NCBI GenBank assembly: GCA_963662175.1
Contig: OY759214.1
Location: 11,470,001-11,534,000, forward strand
DNA length: 64,000 nucleotides
Origin: Aradus depressus
Lineage: Eukaryota; Arthropoda; Insecta; Hemiptera; Aradidae
Reading direction: 5' to 3'
Positions within the stretch are counted from its first letter, which is position 1; the number at the start of each line of letters is the position of its first letter. This document shows positions 51,989 through 61,836 of this stretch, in pieces. The notes under the pieces were generated by a model that was not told the DNA's origin, did no database searches, and was given only the letters and a program-made list of their open reading frames with translations. Position numbers and translations under genes: made by a program.

Positions 51989-54892
51989 TCAAAGAGGAGT
52001 GGATTGTTTGGTGAAGAGGAATTGGAATAGTGAGGATTTGAAGGAAGCCACGGAAGGAGAGTGACGGATTGGGGGAGGCAGGGAGTTCCAAAGAGAGGAG
52101 GCCTGGACAAGGAATGAATTGTGGAAGGCTGAGGAGCGATGGGAGGGGATGAAGAGGTCTGAAGGACGGGATCTAGTGTGCCTCTGGTGAACCGAGGACT
52201 GGAATTGAAACATTTGGTAGAGGTAGTAGGGTTCTTTGGATTTAAGCATTAGGAAGAGGAAGGAGCCTAGGAGGTAGTTTCGGCGGTAGGAGGGTTTGAG
52301 CCATTTCAACTCGGAGTACCAGGGCGAAATATGAGCGTCTCTAGGGACATCGAAAACAAATCTGACATGAGCGTTCAGGATTCGCTGGAGTTTGATATCG
52401 AGTCCCTTACTCAGATCATTATAAACCAGGCACCCGTAGTCGAAATGGGGGAAAACAAAGGATGATACGAGGAGTTTCCGGGAGTTATGAGAAAGAGAGT
52501 GACGGGAACGTTTAAATTGTGCAAGAGATTGGAACGATTTACGGGAAATATAGGATACGTGGTCTTTCCAGGAAAGGGTTTGGTCGAGGATGATACCCAG
52601 GTTTTTTACTCTGCTAGAGTAGTTAATGTTGGTGTTGTCCAGAGTCAAGAGGGGGGGGTCAGTTAAGTTATTGAGAAGTTTTTTGTTACCTAATATTATC
52701 GCTTGAGTCTTGTGAGGATTAAGGAGGAGTTTGTTCTGTTTGGCCCAGGAGGATATGGAATTGATGTCATCAGATATTTGCGAGTATGCGGTAGGGAAAC
52801 TGGAGGGGTGAAAGGATAAATAAATCTGCAGATCATCCGCGTAGAGGTGGTATTTACAGAATTTTATGTGCGGAGGAAGATCCAATAGGAAAAGGGAGAA
52901 TAGGAGCGGGGAAAGAGAGGATCCTTGAGGAACTCCTGAGTGGAGAGGAAGCGAGGATGAGGCGGGAGAGTTGGGGAACTTGACGGACTGGGAACGATCT
53001 GCAAGGTAGGACTGGAGCCAGAGGAGGACATTATTGGAGAGAGGGAGACTGGCCACCTTGGAGAGGAGGATGGAGTGGTCCACGGAGTCAAAGGCTTTGG
53101 AAAAGTCGAACAGTACTAGCAGAGTAAGTTGTCTAGCGTCAATGGCCTGTCGGAAGTCTTCTGTTAGTTTCAGTAAAGCAGATTGAGTCCCATAACCGGG
53201 TCGGAAACCAGATTGGAAAGGGTCGAGGAGTTTGTTGGTAAGAAGGAAATCTGAGATTTGGGAATGAACTATACGCTCTAAAGGTTTGGATGTTGAACAC
53301 AGAAGGGAGATAGGGCGAAAGTCTTTAGGAGCTTCAGGATTAGGGACTTTGTTGAGAGGAAGTACAAATGCTTCTTTCCAGGCGGAAGGGAAGACGGAGT
53401 TTTGAAGGGAGAAATTATAGATATGTAAGAGGACTGGGAGCATGACGGGTAAGCAAGTTTTAAGGAAGAGGAGCGGGATGTCGTCAGGGCCAAGGGCATT
53501 AGAGCTACTATTAAGGATGATCCTTAGGAGAGTTTCAGGGTAAATATATGAAAAGAAAAAATTATTTGAATCGAAGGGCTGGGGAGATGTAATCTCAGCT
53601 GGAGACGCTAGTGGAAGAATAGGACGGGAGACAAAAAAGGAATTAAGTGTGTCGGGAGAGAAGATTGAAGGAGAAGGAGGGTTTTTGGGGGAACCTAACG
53701 AGAGCTTCCGAAGAGCTGCCCATCTTGACTTGGCGTTAGGTGCCTCCGCTATCAGATTCAGAAGGAACTTTGACTTAGCCGCCCTGATCAGCGACTGGGC
53801 ACGATTCCTCAGGACTTTGAAGGAAGAGTAGTCGACGTCCAACTTGGATCGGTAGAACCTCCTTCGGACAGAGTCCCGTTCCTTCATGATTTCCCTGATC
53901 TCTGGGGTTATCCATGGGGCCGGGGGTCGTCTGAGCTGCCTCATCTTCAGAGGAGCGTGCTTGTCGAGCAGCTTCAGGAGGATCTGGTTGAAAGTATTCA
54001 CCTTCTCGTCGATTGAGGCCAGATCAAAGATAGCTTGCCAGTCCGCTGCGTCAAGGTCCTCTTGGAGCGTCTCGAAGGTTAAGGACTTCAGGTTTCGGAG
54101 GAGTAAAGATCTAGGAGTAAGGTGAGGAGATGGTATGTCGTAGGAGATTTGGATAAGGTCGTGAGCAGAAAGGAAGGGAACTGGCTGTTGGGCGGAGGAA
54201 CTAATCTTCTGTTGGGAGTCAGCCAGGTGGAGATCCAACCAGGAGTGAGAAGTAGGGGTATGATGAGTCGGGGCGTAGGGAACTATGAAAAGGTTTAAAG
54301 AATAGCAGAGGTCCAGGAGATACTTGGAGTTGGGAACTGCAGGAGACAGGAGGTCGGAGTTGAAGTCACCGGAGATCAGGATGCAACTATAGAGGGGAAT
54401 AAGACGGAGGAGAGTAGACTCAAAGGTGGGGTCAAAAGGGACTTTAGGAGGTCGGTAAACTACTCCATAAAGAAGTTTGGTGGAATCGATATGTATTTCA
54501 AGGAAGAGGAATTCAACTTGGGAAGAAGAAGGCGGGGATGATGAGGAGTCAAGACGACGGCACTTGAGGCTGTGATGGACAAAAATAGCAACCCCGCCGC
54601 CAGGTCTGTCTAGCCGGTCGTTTCTGAATAGATGGTGGTCAGGAAGAGAGACGGAGGAAGAGGGGATCCAGGGTTTGAGCCAGCTCTCAGAAATGCCGAT
54701 GATATGGAAGCTATTTGAGTGGAGGAAATCGGAGAACTCATCGTGATGGGCTGGCAGAGACTGGGCATTAACATGGCAACATTGAAGGGTATTATATGTC
54801 ATGAGAGGTGATGAGAAAGGACACAGACAAAGTAGAGGGAGGGGTGAGGAAGGGAGGTAAAGGAGAGAAATTAGGAGACAACAAAACATCAA
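51989..54892 (-). CDS. LINE ORF2: endonuclease and reverse transcriptase
   Basis: This 967-codon protein nicks target DNA and copies the element RNA at the nick. Residues about 37-250 are an exonuclease-endonuclease-phosphatase domain: CHVNAQSL (40-47), ISES with its catalytic Glu (67-70), VVYRPPK, SGDFNSD (174-180), and AHDLI (243-247) in place of the usual SDHxLI. The reverse transcriptase spans about 500-780, with DFRPISLL (524-531), FDFSKAFDSVDH (595-606), GVPQGSSLSPLLF (653-665) and catalytic YADD (684-687), then LGIILDQTLSWKDHV. The C-terminal region holds SSLWNSLPPPIR. There is no RNase H. The domain set and motif wording fit CR1/L2/Crack-type LINEs. The listed start adds a hydrophobic leader, and Met31 just before the endonuclease is an alternative. 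No stop or frameshift interrupts it. The Ser-Ala-His-Asp change at the endonuclease end could lower nicking activity. Confidence 0.9.
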   Translation of the reverse strand: MMFCCLLISLLYLPSSPLPLLCLCPFSSPLMTYNTLQCCHVNAQSLPAHHDEFSDFLHSNSFHIIGISESWLKPWIPSSSVSLPDHHLFRNDRLDRPGGGVAIFVHHSLKCRRLDSSSSPPSSSQVEFLFLEIHIDSTKLLYGVVYRPPKVPFDPTFESTLLRLIPLYSCILISGDFNSDLLSPAVPNSKYLLDLCYSLNLFIVPYAPTHHTPTSHSWLDLHLADSQQKISSSAQQPVPFLSAHDLIQISYDIPSPHLTPRSLLLRNLKSLTFETLQEDLDAADWQAIFDLASIDEKVNTFNQILLKLLDKHAPLKMRQLRRPPAPWITPEIREIMKERDSVRRRFYRSKLDVDYSSFKVLRNRAQSLIRAAKSKFLLNLIAEAPNAKSRWAALRKLSLGSPKNPPSPSIFSPDTLNSFFVSRPILPLASPAEITSPQPFDSNNFFFSYIYPETLLRIILNSSSNALGPDDIPLLFLKTCLPVMLPVLLHIYNFSLQNSVFPSAWKEAFVLPLNKVPNPEAPKDFRPISLLCSTSKPLERIVHSQISDFLLTNKLLDPFQSGFRPGYGTQSALLKLTEDFRQAIDARQLTLLVLFDFSKAFDSVDHSILLSKVASLPLSNNVLLWLQSYLADRSQSVKFPNSPASSSLPLHSGVPQGSSLSPLLFSLFLLDLPPHIKFCKYHLYADDLQIYLSFHPSSFPTAYSQISDDINSISSWAKQNKLLLNPHKTQAIILGNKKLLNNLTDPPLLTLDNTNINYSSRVKNLGIILDQTLSWKDHVSYISRKSFQSLAQFKRSRHSLSHNSRKLLVSSFVFPHFDYGCLVYNDLSKGLDIKLQRILNAHVRFVFDVPRDAHISPWYSELKWLKPSYRRNYLLGSFLFLMLKSKEPYYLYQMFQFQSSVHQRHTRSRPSDLFIPSHRSSAFHNSFLVQASSLWNSLPPPIRHSPSVASFKSSLFQFLFTKQSTPL

Positions 54893-55191
54893 GTAAAATT
54901 ATATAAATATTTATGAATAGACCAAGGCTAGGCATCGACTTCCTCTTACATATGTGTAAAGAAAAGAAGGAAAAAAAAGAATAACAAAAAACAAAATTCA
55001 AAAAGGGCTTATAATAGAAAACTAAGAAATAATAACGGATGGAATGAATGTACGCTGAGAGGCTAAGACAGCCTGAGATATTATGAAGTGGAGGGGGGAG
55101 GGCGCGGTGGAGGAACGAGAGAGTGGGAGAGAGGGGAGGAGCCAGGTGGAGGGGGTCAGTTTGAAACGGGGAGCGAACGGAACAACAATAA

Positions 55192-56133
55192 CTAAATAAA
55201 TTGATTCAAATCGGGAGGCTTAGAGATAATAACAACGGGCAGTCCTACATCCTTACGGACGAGGACCTTGCCTCCGTTCACCCAGACGAATTTCACCTTA
55301 CCCTCCCTCTTCAACCGTCTAGCCTCGGCGTACATTTTTTTATTATGGAGAGTCAACGATTCATTTATATATATCATATGATTGTCATTGTCCGTCCAGC
55401 CGAGGTGCCGCGTCCCAAAGTCTCGCTTCACTTTCTTCAGGCGTATCACCTCATTCCGGACGGACTGGCGCACAAACCGCACTATGATGGCCGGTGGTTG
55501 CGGTGGGTCTTCAGTGGTCGGTCGGGTTCTTTGTCTGAATGCGTAGTCCAAGTCTTCTGGGGCCAGCCTGAGCCCTAGTCCGAGTCCGACGTTGGAGACC
55601 AAGCTCTCAGGTGATTCTCCTGGCCTTACCGGGATCCCCCTGATCTCCAGGATGTTCCTTCGGCTATCTTGGTCAACCTTATTAAGCCTGGCCTCGAGGT
55701 CTACCACTCTGGTGCTGAGCTCTAGGTTGGACCGCTCCAGAGTCCCACACCTCGCGTCTAGAGCGGCAAACTGCCCTTCTATGGAGCCGAGCCTCCGTTC
55801 CACTTCCACGATGGCCTCTCCATTTGCAGTCACCGTCCTTATCAAGTCCCTCTGTTCCTCCTGCATTTGTGTCACCCTGACGAGCAGTTCTTTGAGGAGG
55901 GAATCTTCAGATCGGCCCTTCTGAGGAGTGGCAGGACGCTCGTCAACTGGTACTGCCCTCTTGGACGCCGCACACTGCGGGCAACTCCAAGATTTTTTTT
56001 GTGATTTCAAAAATTGGATGTCCGTGTCCTTGAGCCCCGAACATTGCCCATGAAAAATGTGGGAGCACCAATTGCACTCAATACCAGAGCCGTCGCGGGG
56101 CACGGTCATGTGACATTTTGAGCATTTGCCCAT
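55192..56133 (-). CDS. LINE ORF1: PHD-finger RNA-binding protein
   Basis: 313 codons. Residues 4-54 form a PHD-type zinc finger with ligands C4, C7, C20, C23, H28, C31, C51 and C54. A coiled coil follows (about 80-160; EEQRDLIRTVTANGEAIVEV, then TLERSNLELSTRVVDLEARL). The C-terminal half (about 165-300) resembles the nucleic-acid-binding domain of LINE ORF1 and FP-like proteins, with RNILEIRGIPVRPGESPESL and YINESLTLHNKKMYAEARRL. PHD fingers in ORF1 are known from CR1-group LINEs. It likely coats the element RNA and trimerises through the coil. The frame is uninterrupted, 0.3 kb before ORF2. Confidence 0.9.
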   Translation of the reverse strand: MGKCSKCHMTVPRDGSGIECNWCSHIFHGQCSGLKDTDIQFLKSQKKSWSCPQCAASKRAVPVDERPATPQKGRSEDSLLKELLVRVTQMQEEQRDLIRTVTANGEAIVEVERRLGSIEGQFAALDARCGTLERSNLELSTRVVDLEARLNKVDQDSRRNILEIRGIPVRPGESPESLVSNVGLGLGLRLAPEDLDYAFRQRTRPTTEDPPQPPAIIVRFVRQSVRNEVIRLKKVKRDFGTRHLGWTDNDNHMIYINESLTLHNKKMYAEARRLKREGKVKFVWVNGGKVLVRKDVGLPVVIISKPPDLNQFI

Positions 56134-56540
56134 ATTTATAATTTGACAAAAAATAAAGTAACAAATAGTAATAATAAAATAAAATTAATAAAAATTTAAA
56201 AAATTATATAAAATATAAGAATTTAGATAGGAAAACAATTTAAGAGGAAATTAAAATAATTACTGTAAAAATTTTAAATAACAAAGAGTGACACTGATAA
56301 TGATTAGGAAAAAAAAGAAAAAAAAAAGTTAAATAATACCAGATAGGCAACGAAAGAAATGAAGAGGATGTAGATTGAAGTAATAAATAATAAGATGATA
56401 GGTTCCAGAAAGGATTAGAAGTATACGAAAACAATAAATAAATAACTGAACACTGGACTGAGGAAGTAAAGTCTAAAGAGAATAAGAAGGCAGAGCGCAC
56501 CAAAATACCTGTGTACACAGCGGGAGCTGGACTGATACTG

Positions 56541-56625
56541 AATATAGTTGGTGAAATTAGACAATATCATAAATAAACAAGTTTTATTTCTTTCAAGTTC
56601 ATTTTAATTTTATAATGTAGGTTTA
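56541..56625 (+). repeat. Hammerhead repeat, right portion of split copy
   Basis: AATATAGTTGGTGAAATTAG to TTTATTTCTTTCAAGTTCAT continues the arm broken at 51293. Confidence 0.85.
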
Positions 56626-56627
56626 AG

Positions 56628-56673
56628 TAAATAAACCTCGGTCCCAGAATAATAAAATTTCTTTTCATTTCAT
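56628..56673 (+). mobile_element. CR1-group LINE 3' terminus, 46 bp
   Basis: ACCTCGGTCCCAGAATAATA then AAATTTCTTTTCATTTCATT is the 3' end of the LINE in plus orientation. It is an extremely 5'-truncated insertion 90 bp from the full-length, oppositely oriented copy. Confidence 0.8.
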
Positions 56674-57090
56674 TCCACAATTTGTAATGCTTCCAAACAT
56701 ACATGCAAACACAAATTAACATGAACGACAATCATTGTCCACTGTACTCCAATCATATGATTCATATTGTTTTTATCAAATTCAGCACCAACTTAATCTG
56801 TCTGTAAACAAAACACCGAGAATGAATAAACATGAGAATATTGTTAGAGGATGACAAAAAACAAAAACTTCTATAAACAAAGGGTCCGAAAGGTTAGAGT
56901 GAAAAAACAACATGTTTTGTACAATATTTCTCAATTTGACTCAAGTAAAGTTCATCAAAACAACAGAACAGGAATGAGAGTGGCAGCGGATCAAGACAAT
57001 ACTTAGCCTATACTTTCCCTTGAACGAATTAATTTACATTTAGCTCCCCTCCGTTATCAGTCGGCACTTTGGGCTAAAAATCTATAGAAT
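56674..57090. other. Unassigned stretch
   Basis: A diverged repeat A piece is present at about 57005-57080 (CTTTCCCTTGAACGAATTAA). Nothing else is seen. Confidence 0.4.
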
Positions 57091-57094
57091 ACAT

Positions 57095-57250
57095 AGGGGC
57101 TGCGCGTTCGAAATCCCACCGAGGCCTTCAGGTTTTTTTATCTGGGAAGTAAAAACTTTGACTTTAAGTGATAATCCCGAGCCTGTGCAATGACAGGTAC
57201 TCGTTAAAGACCCATTCTTTAGGTAACTAAACTTGGATAGGCAAACATTA
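57095..57250 (+). mobile_element. SINE1 fragment
   Basis: GCGCGTTCGAAATCCCACCG (B box region) through CAGGTACTCGTTAAAGACCC to AACTTGGATAGGCAAAC. Confidence 0.75.
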
Positions 57251-57284
57251 AAGAGCATTGGATGCTTAGGTCCCTAGGTGTACA

Positions 57285-57537
57285 CACCAGCCCTATCAGT
57301 AGATCGCCGCACTTTCGTCGCTCTGATGGACATCAGCCCGACTAGAGTCCTAAACGTTGTTTAACTTAAATTTTTATTCACTTAGAGTAAGGATTTTTCG
57401 AGGACCTAGGCTCGGAGGTGTGCTCAAGGTTTCACCACATAAAAAACCTAAGGGCCTGGTTTCGAACCCACGATCTTGAGCTCAAAAGGTAAGCAGGTAG
57501 GTATTAGTAGAGAGTTAGCCATGAGCTACCGGCGCCC
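57285..57537 (-). mobile_element. SINE1, diverged, inverted relative to the previous copy
   Basis: CGCACTTTCGTCGCTCTGAT through CTAAATTTT-like body to GGTTTCGAACCCACGATCTT and GAGCTACCGGCGCCC. Confidence 0.8.
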
Positions 57538-57629
57538 TCGTCCCTTCTTCTGAATCCTCAACCTCAATTTTGTGTCGATAAATTCATTATATCGGCAATT
57601 ACAAGGTTTTTGATGGCGCCCCTCGCCTT

Positions 57630-57790
57630 CTCGAAATCATTTCATATTGTCTCTTTGAACAGTGTTATCTTGAGAGTAGACATTCTTATACCTATGAAGG
57701 TAGTATGAAATAATTTTGTGAAGGGAGGAAGAGAGTGATCTGTAAGCTTGGTTGAAATAAGAAAGTCATGTCCACATCACATTTTTTTTT
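57630..57790 (-). mobile_element. MITE-D copy
   Basis: TATTGTCTCTTTGAACAGTG with TTATCTTGAGAGTAGACATT matches the interior of 4771-4975 in reverse. The right end is GGTTGAAATAAGAAAGTCAT then GTCCACATCACA. Confidence 0.7.
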
Positions 57791-58145
57791 TTTTTTACAT
57801 TTTCCAGGGTATTAGAAAACATGAAAACTCAACATATAATTCCTGATAGGTTATACAACTTTCTCTATACTACAGAGATGGGGAAGTACAAATGACAGTG
57901 GGGCTCATTATATGAGGACAAAATAGTCAGTGAAAACAGTTTTTCCTTTTCTCCAAACATTAAAAATAAAATATATATGAAGTTATAATAAGCTACCTTG
58001 GAGCTTGTTCTCAAGAACCCTCTCTACTCAATGAGACATAGAATTGTAAAACGGAGTATATATTTTTAATGTTCCAAAAAATGAGCAATTAGCATAAGAT
58101 GAAAGAATTTACAATGGCTACTCGAGGCGGCACTTACAGAAGGTA
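57791..58145. other. Unassigned stretch with repeat A end
   Basis: About 57800-57895 is a repeat A end (AACTTTCTCTATACTACAGA, GATGGGGAAGTACA). The rest is unassigned. Confidence 0.4.
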
Positions 58146-58290
58146 TAGTTGTGGCCCTCACGGCTTGGGTATATGGAGTCACCATGGCCGCGGGTTCAAA
58201 TCCCGTCCAAAGATGTTGTGTAACTAATAACCCCCTCAGTATTACTGAGTCATGATTAATTTACATTGCCCATAAGATCAAATTAAAAAA
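58146..58290 (+). mobile_element. SINE2, diverged copy
   Basis: GTGGCCCTCACGGCTTGGGT, B box GGGTTCAAATCCCGTCC, and body TTGTGTAACTAATAACCCCC. The A tail is short. Confidence 0.7.
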
Positions 58291-59253
58291 ATATATATAT
58301 TGTAATGACCCATATTGTTCATTACATGAATATTTAATAAATGGAAAATAAGGTACTTAGTTGCAATCATTGTATTAGACCTAAGGAAGGTTACTGGGGG
58401 TTATCAAATCGATATGTACCAGGGTCGATATAGTATCAAAATATATCAATTCATTCATTTCAATAATGTAATAAAATTAAATGATGAGGTAATAGTGTGT
58501 TAACAATAAATGTAAGCAACTAGAATTGTATACAGAAATATGTAATTGTTATGAATATTTAAAAAAAAAACAGATGTTTAGGAGTTTAAAGGCTGTAAAA
58601 ATTGTGGCCAATAAGAGAGCGGAATCCAAAACGATGTCTGTCCCCTCGTGGGGGTGTCGTGTGAGAGAACTGTTCGGAGGAGGGTGTCTAGTCTGTGTCG
58701 GTGGTTCAGAGTGGTATATGTGCGAGGATGTTTGTCGGTAGAGAGGTAGAAATTATGCAGTGAAGAAATTATGAAGATCCGAAGGTAGACACCAAGAAGC
58801 AACGAGTGCAGAAGTAACCTCTGGCCATTGTTGAAGTTACTGTTCATAAAGAAAAATCAGCTAACAGAAAAATCATCTGAAGTGGAATATGAGTCATCCC
58901 ATCCCCTAAATGATACAACATGAATACATCGTTCATCATTCATCAATACAGCTTATAGGCCTATAAAGTACTGGGGTAATTTTATGTGTGTAAATGTGAC
59001 TAACCCGTTTTAAATTAAATTAAATTAAAAATAAATGTTTTCTTAAACATAAAAATATATCAGTCAAAAATTTATATGTACGTTTTATTCTTTCTTTATA
59101 TTTATACCAATTATAAATTAGTTTTAATTAATTATATTATAGTAAATGTAAGCGAGTATAAGTACCGATACAATACATTCCGACCTCTGTCTTAGAAGCA
59201 TAAAATAATTCAAAATAATAATAAAACTAATGTTTATTCCCGTTAAACTGTAA
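58291..59253. other. Unassigned AT-rich stretch
   Basis: A minus-strand frame of 89 codons (58578-58847) ends in Thr/His/Arg-rich sequence vaguely like a LINE tail. It is too weak to call. Confidence 0.4.
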
Positions 59254-59650
59254 TAGGGGAAGTTATGTAATCGGTCCGAAATTAGATTCGGAGTTTTCTA
59301 CGGAATTTCATGTTTTCCGACCTCTAGATTCCAAATATGAAAAAAAAATTTCTGTATGTGTGTCTGTGAACACGATAACTTCCGATAGAATGAATGTATC
59401 GACACGAAATTTTATATGTGAATCCAAAACCTCTAACGACGACACCAATTGTTTTTCAGACAAATCGACCGAAGGGGAGGGGGGTTAGGGGGAGGTTTGT
59501 AATAAAAGCTCTAACAACTGCCGATAGAATGAATTTATGGACATTTTATGCATGACCAAAATCGCAAAAGGAAAGTACCTGTCGCTCTTCAGCCAAATCG
59601 GTCAAAGGGGAGGGAGGATTGGGGGAAAGGCTGGACTCAAAAACTTTGAT
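59254..59650 (+). repeat. Repeat A copy, 5' two thirds
   Basis: Starts AATAGGGGAAGTTATGTAAT and includes GTGTGTCTGTGAACACGATA and ATTTTATATGTGAATCCAAA. It breaks off after GGCTGGACTCAAAAACTTTG. Confidence 0.75.
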
Positions 59651-59759
59651 ATAAAGATCTTTTACGATAAATGTGATAGTATAATAGCTCAAGTTTTATA
59701 AAATTTGTCTTTTATAAAAGTTCTTTTATCATAGTTTGCATTCTCATCCAATATTTGAT

Positions 59760-60242
59760 AAATGTTGTCTCTCCCACTCCTCGGTTTCAGGTATAATGGT
59801 TGAAAGTGTACACTGAGGTATGCGACTACTGCATTGAAGGCTTGAGTAGCTCTCGCCTGTGGCAAGAAATCGCAGAGTACTCACGTAACCATAAGTGTCC
59901 CTCAGGGGGTATTGGGTAACGCAAATGTGTCATTTCCCGAGATATTATTGGTCCCACCTTCAAAAGCAAGTAATCGAAGGTTTTTTTATTCATCCTGAAA
60001 TAGTTCAAGTACCTTTTTGTATCTTCCATGGACAGTTCTTGCAGTAAATTCTGATGGATGCTTATAAACTCGCGCCGCGTAACCCAAGGTGTTACCCACA
60101 AACGTTTCTTTACATTCCTATGTTTATTTTTTTCCGCCACAGCTATTGCTGCAAAACCTGCGGCAATTGGTATTAAAACGACATCGATTTTTGCGACACA
60201 ACAGTCACTTGCACACAACTTACTAGTATTGTCTTGAAACAA
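59760..60242 (-). pseudogene. PIF/Harbinger transposase, N-terminal fragment
   Basis: The minus frame from 60242 contains RLWVTPWVTRREFISIHQNL, then LQELSMEDTKRYLNYFRMNK and FDYLLLKVGPIISRE, the typical start of Harbinger (HARBI1-like) transposases. It then runs out of frame near 59905. The neighbouring frame continues as TLRFLATGESYSSLQ and a PQCTLSTIIPET-like block to about 59760. The catalytic DDE part is missing. A stretch of hydrophobic residues before RLWV may be an unspliced or unrelated leader. Confidence 0.8.
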
Positions 60243-60298
60243 AAAAACTAAGATTTAAAAAATATTTTATCCTTGCTTTATCAGTAAAAAGACTGCTA

Positions 60299-60835
60299 TA
60301 GTTGGTGCTGATACGTCCGATCTGGCAGTACGCTTGTGGCCTATGGGGTTCAGCTGCTAAAAGCCACATAACCAGGATACAAACCACTCAAAATCGCGTC
60401 ATGAGACTCTTCACCGATGCACCGTGCTATGTTCGCAACACAGTTCTACATGCTGATCTTGAAATACCGGAAGTAGCGGAGGTCCTCAAAGAATCCTACA
60501 TCCGAATGCAAACAACAATGACCAACCACCCAAATCCACTGGTCCGGGAAATTGCTGAACACCCACCACCTTTACCACTGGAACGCAGACTTAAAAAGAA
60601 GCGACCGCATGATTTTCTTCTCAATTGATCAAAAGACAATTTTTTTTTTTCTTTCCTATATTATGTTCATTTTATCTACTTTAAAGTTACTTGTTCAGGG
60701 CAATTATTGAATTGTACCTGAGTTCATATCTCATGTTAATTAGGCCATTGGCCTAGGTATTATTGTTATAGACAGCCCAACTATAATATTCATGTATAGA
60801 ATAATAAAGTTTACAATAATTAAAAAAAAAAAATA
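60299..60835 (+). pseudogene. Jockey LINE, C-terminal fragment and 3' UTR
   Basis: The plus frame VLIRPIWQYACGLWGSAAKS, then HITRIQTTQNRVMRLFTDAP and CYVRNTVLHADLEIP ends LERRLKKKRPHDFLLN at 60628. A 0.2 kb 3' UTR ends near AATAATAAAGTTTACAATAA and an A-rich tail. The rest of the element was lost by 5' truncation. Confidence 0.8.
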
Positions 60836-60924
60836 TATATATATATATATTTTACATAGTGTAATATTAAATTTTGTAGTTTTAAAATATATTTTATATG
60901 AGAAATTAAAAAAAAAAAAATCGA

Positions 60925-61160
60925 TCCAAGTACGACACATCAATTTTCAGCGAAATCGGAAAAAGGAAGATGGGATGAGAGGCGGTTTCAATTCAAAAAC
61001 CCCCATAACTGCCGATATAACGAATTTATAGACACAAAATTTAGTATGATGTTTTAGGAGCCCTGTTGAATATTAGCGCAAACGGTCGACTGTGTTTAGA
61101 GAGGGAGGGAAAAGTTAATCAATTTGTTCTGGGGAAGTACATCGAAGGTGATTCACCGAC
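60925..61160 (+). repeat. Repeat A, 3' part
   Basis: CGACACATCAATTTTCAGCG to TTTGTTCTGGGGAAGTACAT and GGTGATTCACCGACTA. Confidence 0.75.
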
Positions 61161-61836
61161 TACTTTTCAGTATTTGGTTATGAATTGAATTTTTAGAATG
61201 TATATAATGTTGTTTCTTTTCAACTTCCATTATAAATATAAAGAGAGTTGTGTGTTAATGCAGTTATGGTTATTGGCTACACTACTTTTGTTTTACGTGT
61301 GCCTGGGCGACAGGAGGAGAGTTTCTGACCGACAGATTTCATGTAAATGATCAGGCTTTAGCTTATCTTATGTTATAGAACGGGAGATTGGTAAAGTGTT
61401 ACAGAGACAGGTGAGGTGAGACGCTAAATAAAAGAGAGGGCATGGCAGTGATTGAACTGTTTCTGTTAGAGTGGAGGCGTACAGAGTATAGAGTCAGCTC
61501 ATTTCCATAGAGGCATCAGCCAGCTCAGTCTTCTTCAGTCCTCACCCACACAACATACCCTATCCTTCTCATCCTCAGGGGGAACGCACCGATTTACACT
61601 TTTTTCACCTCTGGCTCAAACCACCCTGTTTGGCACTGTCAACCTCCTCACTTCCATCCCCAAAGAGAAGATACTATTCGAATTCCTGGCTACTGAAAAC
61701 ACATTAATATTAGGAATTAATTTATTTAATGCCCTTCTCCACTTCTTGAAGTCAATAGATACAATAAAAAAAATTTTAATTTCAACTAAAAATGTTCACG
61801 TTAGAGGAAACCCTTTACACGGAAACGGAATTTTAT
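61161..61836. other. Unassigned stretch
   Basis: GC-balanced parts (61290-61680) lack a supported ORF. Confidence 0.4.

Larger units (their letters stand above)
51294..56540 (-). mobile_element. Full-length CR1-group LINE with both ORFs open
   Basis: On the minus strand the element begins at 56540 (CAGTATCAGTCCAGCTCCCG). It has a 0.4 kb leader, ORF1 (PHD finger), a 0.3 kb spacer, ORF2 (endonuclease and reverse transcriptase), and a 0.7 kb 3' UTR ending CATTTCATTTCATTTCA at 51294. AATATA stands on both sides (51288-51293 and 56541-56546), a short target duplication. The flanks join to a hammerhead repeat known uninterrupted at 32.3 kb, which fixes both ends. Related 3' ends lie at 49216-49850 and 56628-56673, and an ORF2 fragment at 26196. 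Both ORFs are intact, so this insertion is young. Confidence 0.9.

Noticed and set aside
53649..55924. Plus-strand frames of 60-125 codons
   Set aside because: Antisense shadows of the CR1-group LINE ORF1 and ORF2.
58578..58847. LINE C-terminus on the minus strand
   Set aside because: Only a vague His/Thr/Arg-rich similarity. No conserved Jockey words such as the RRLK block.
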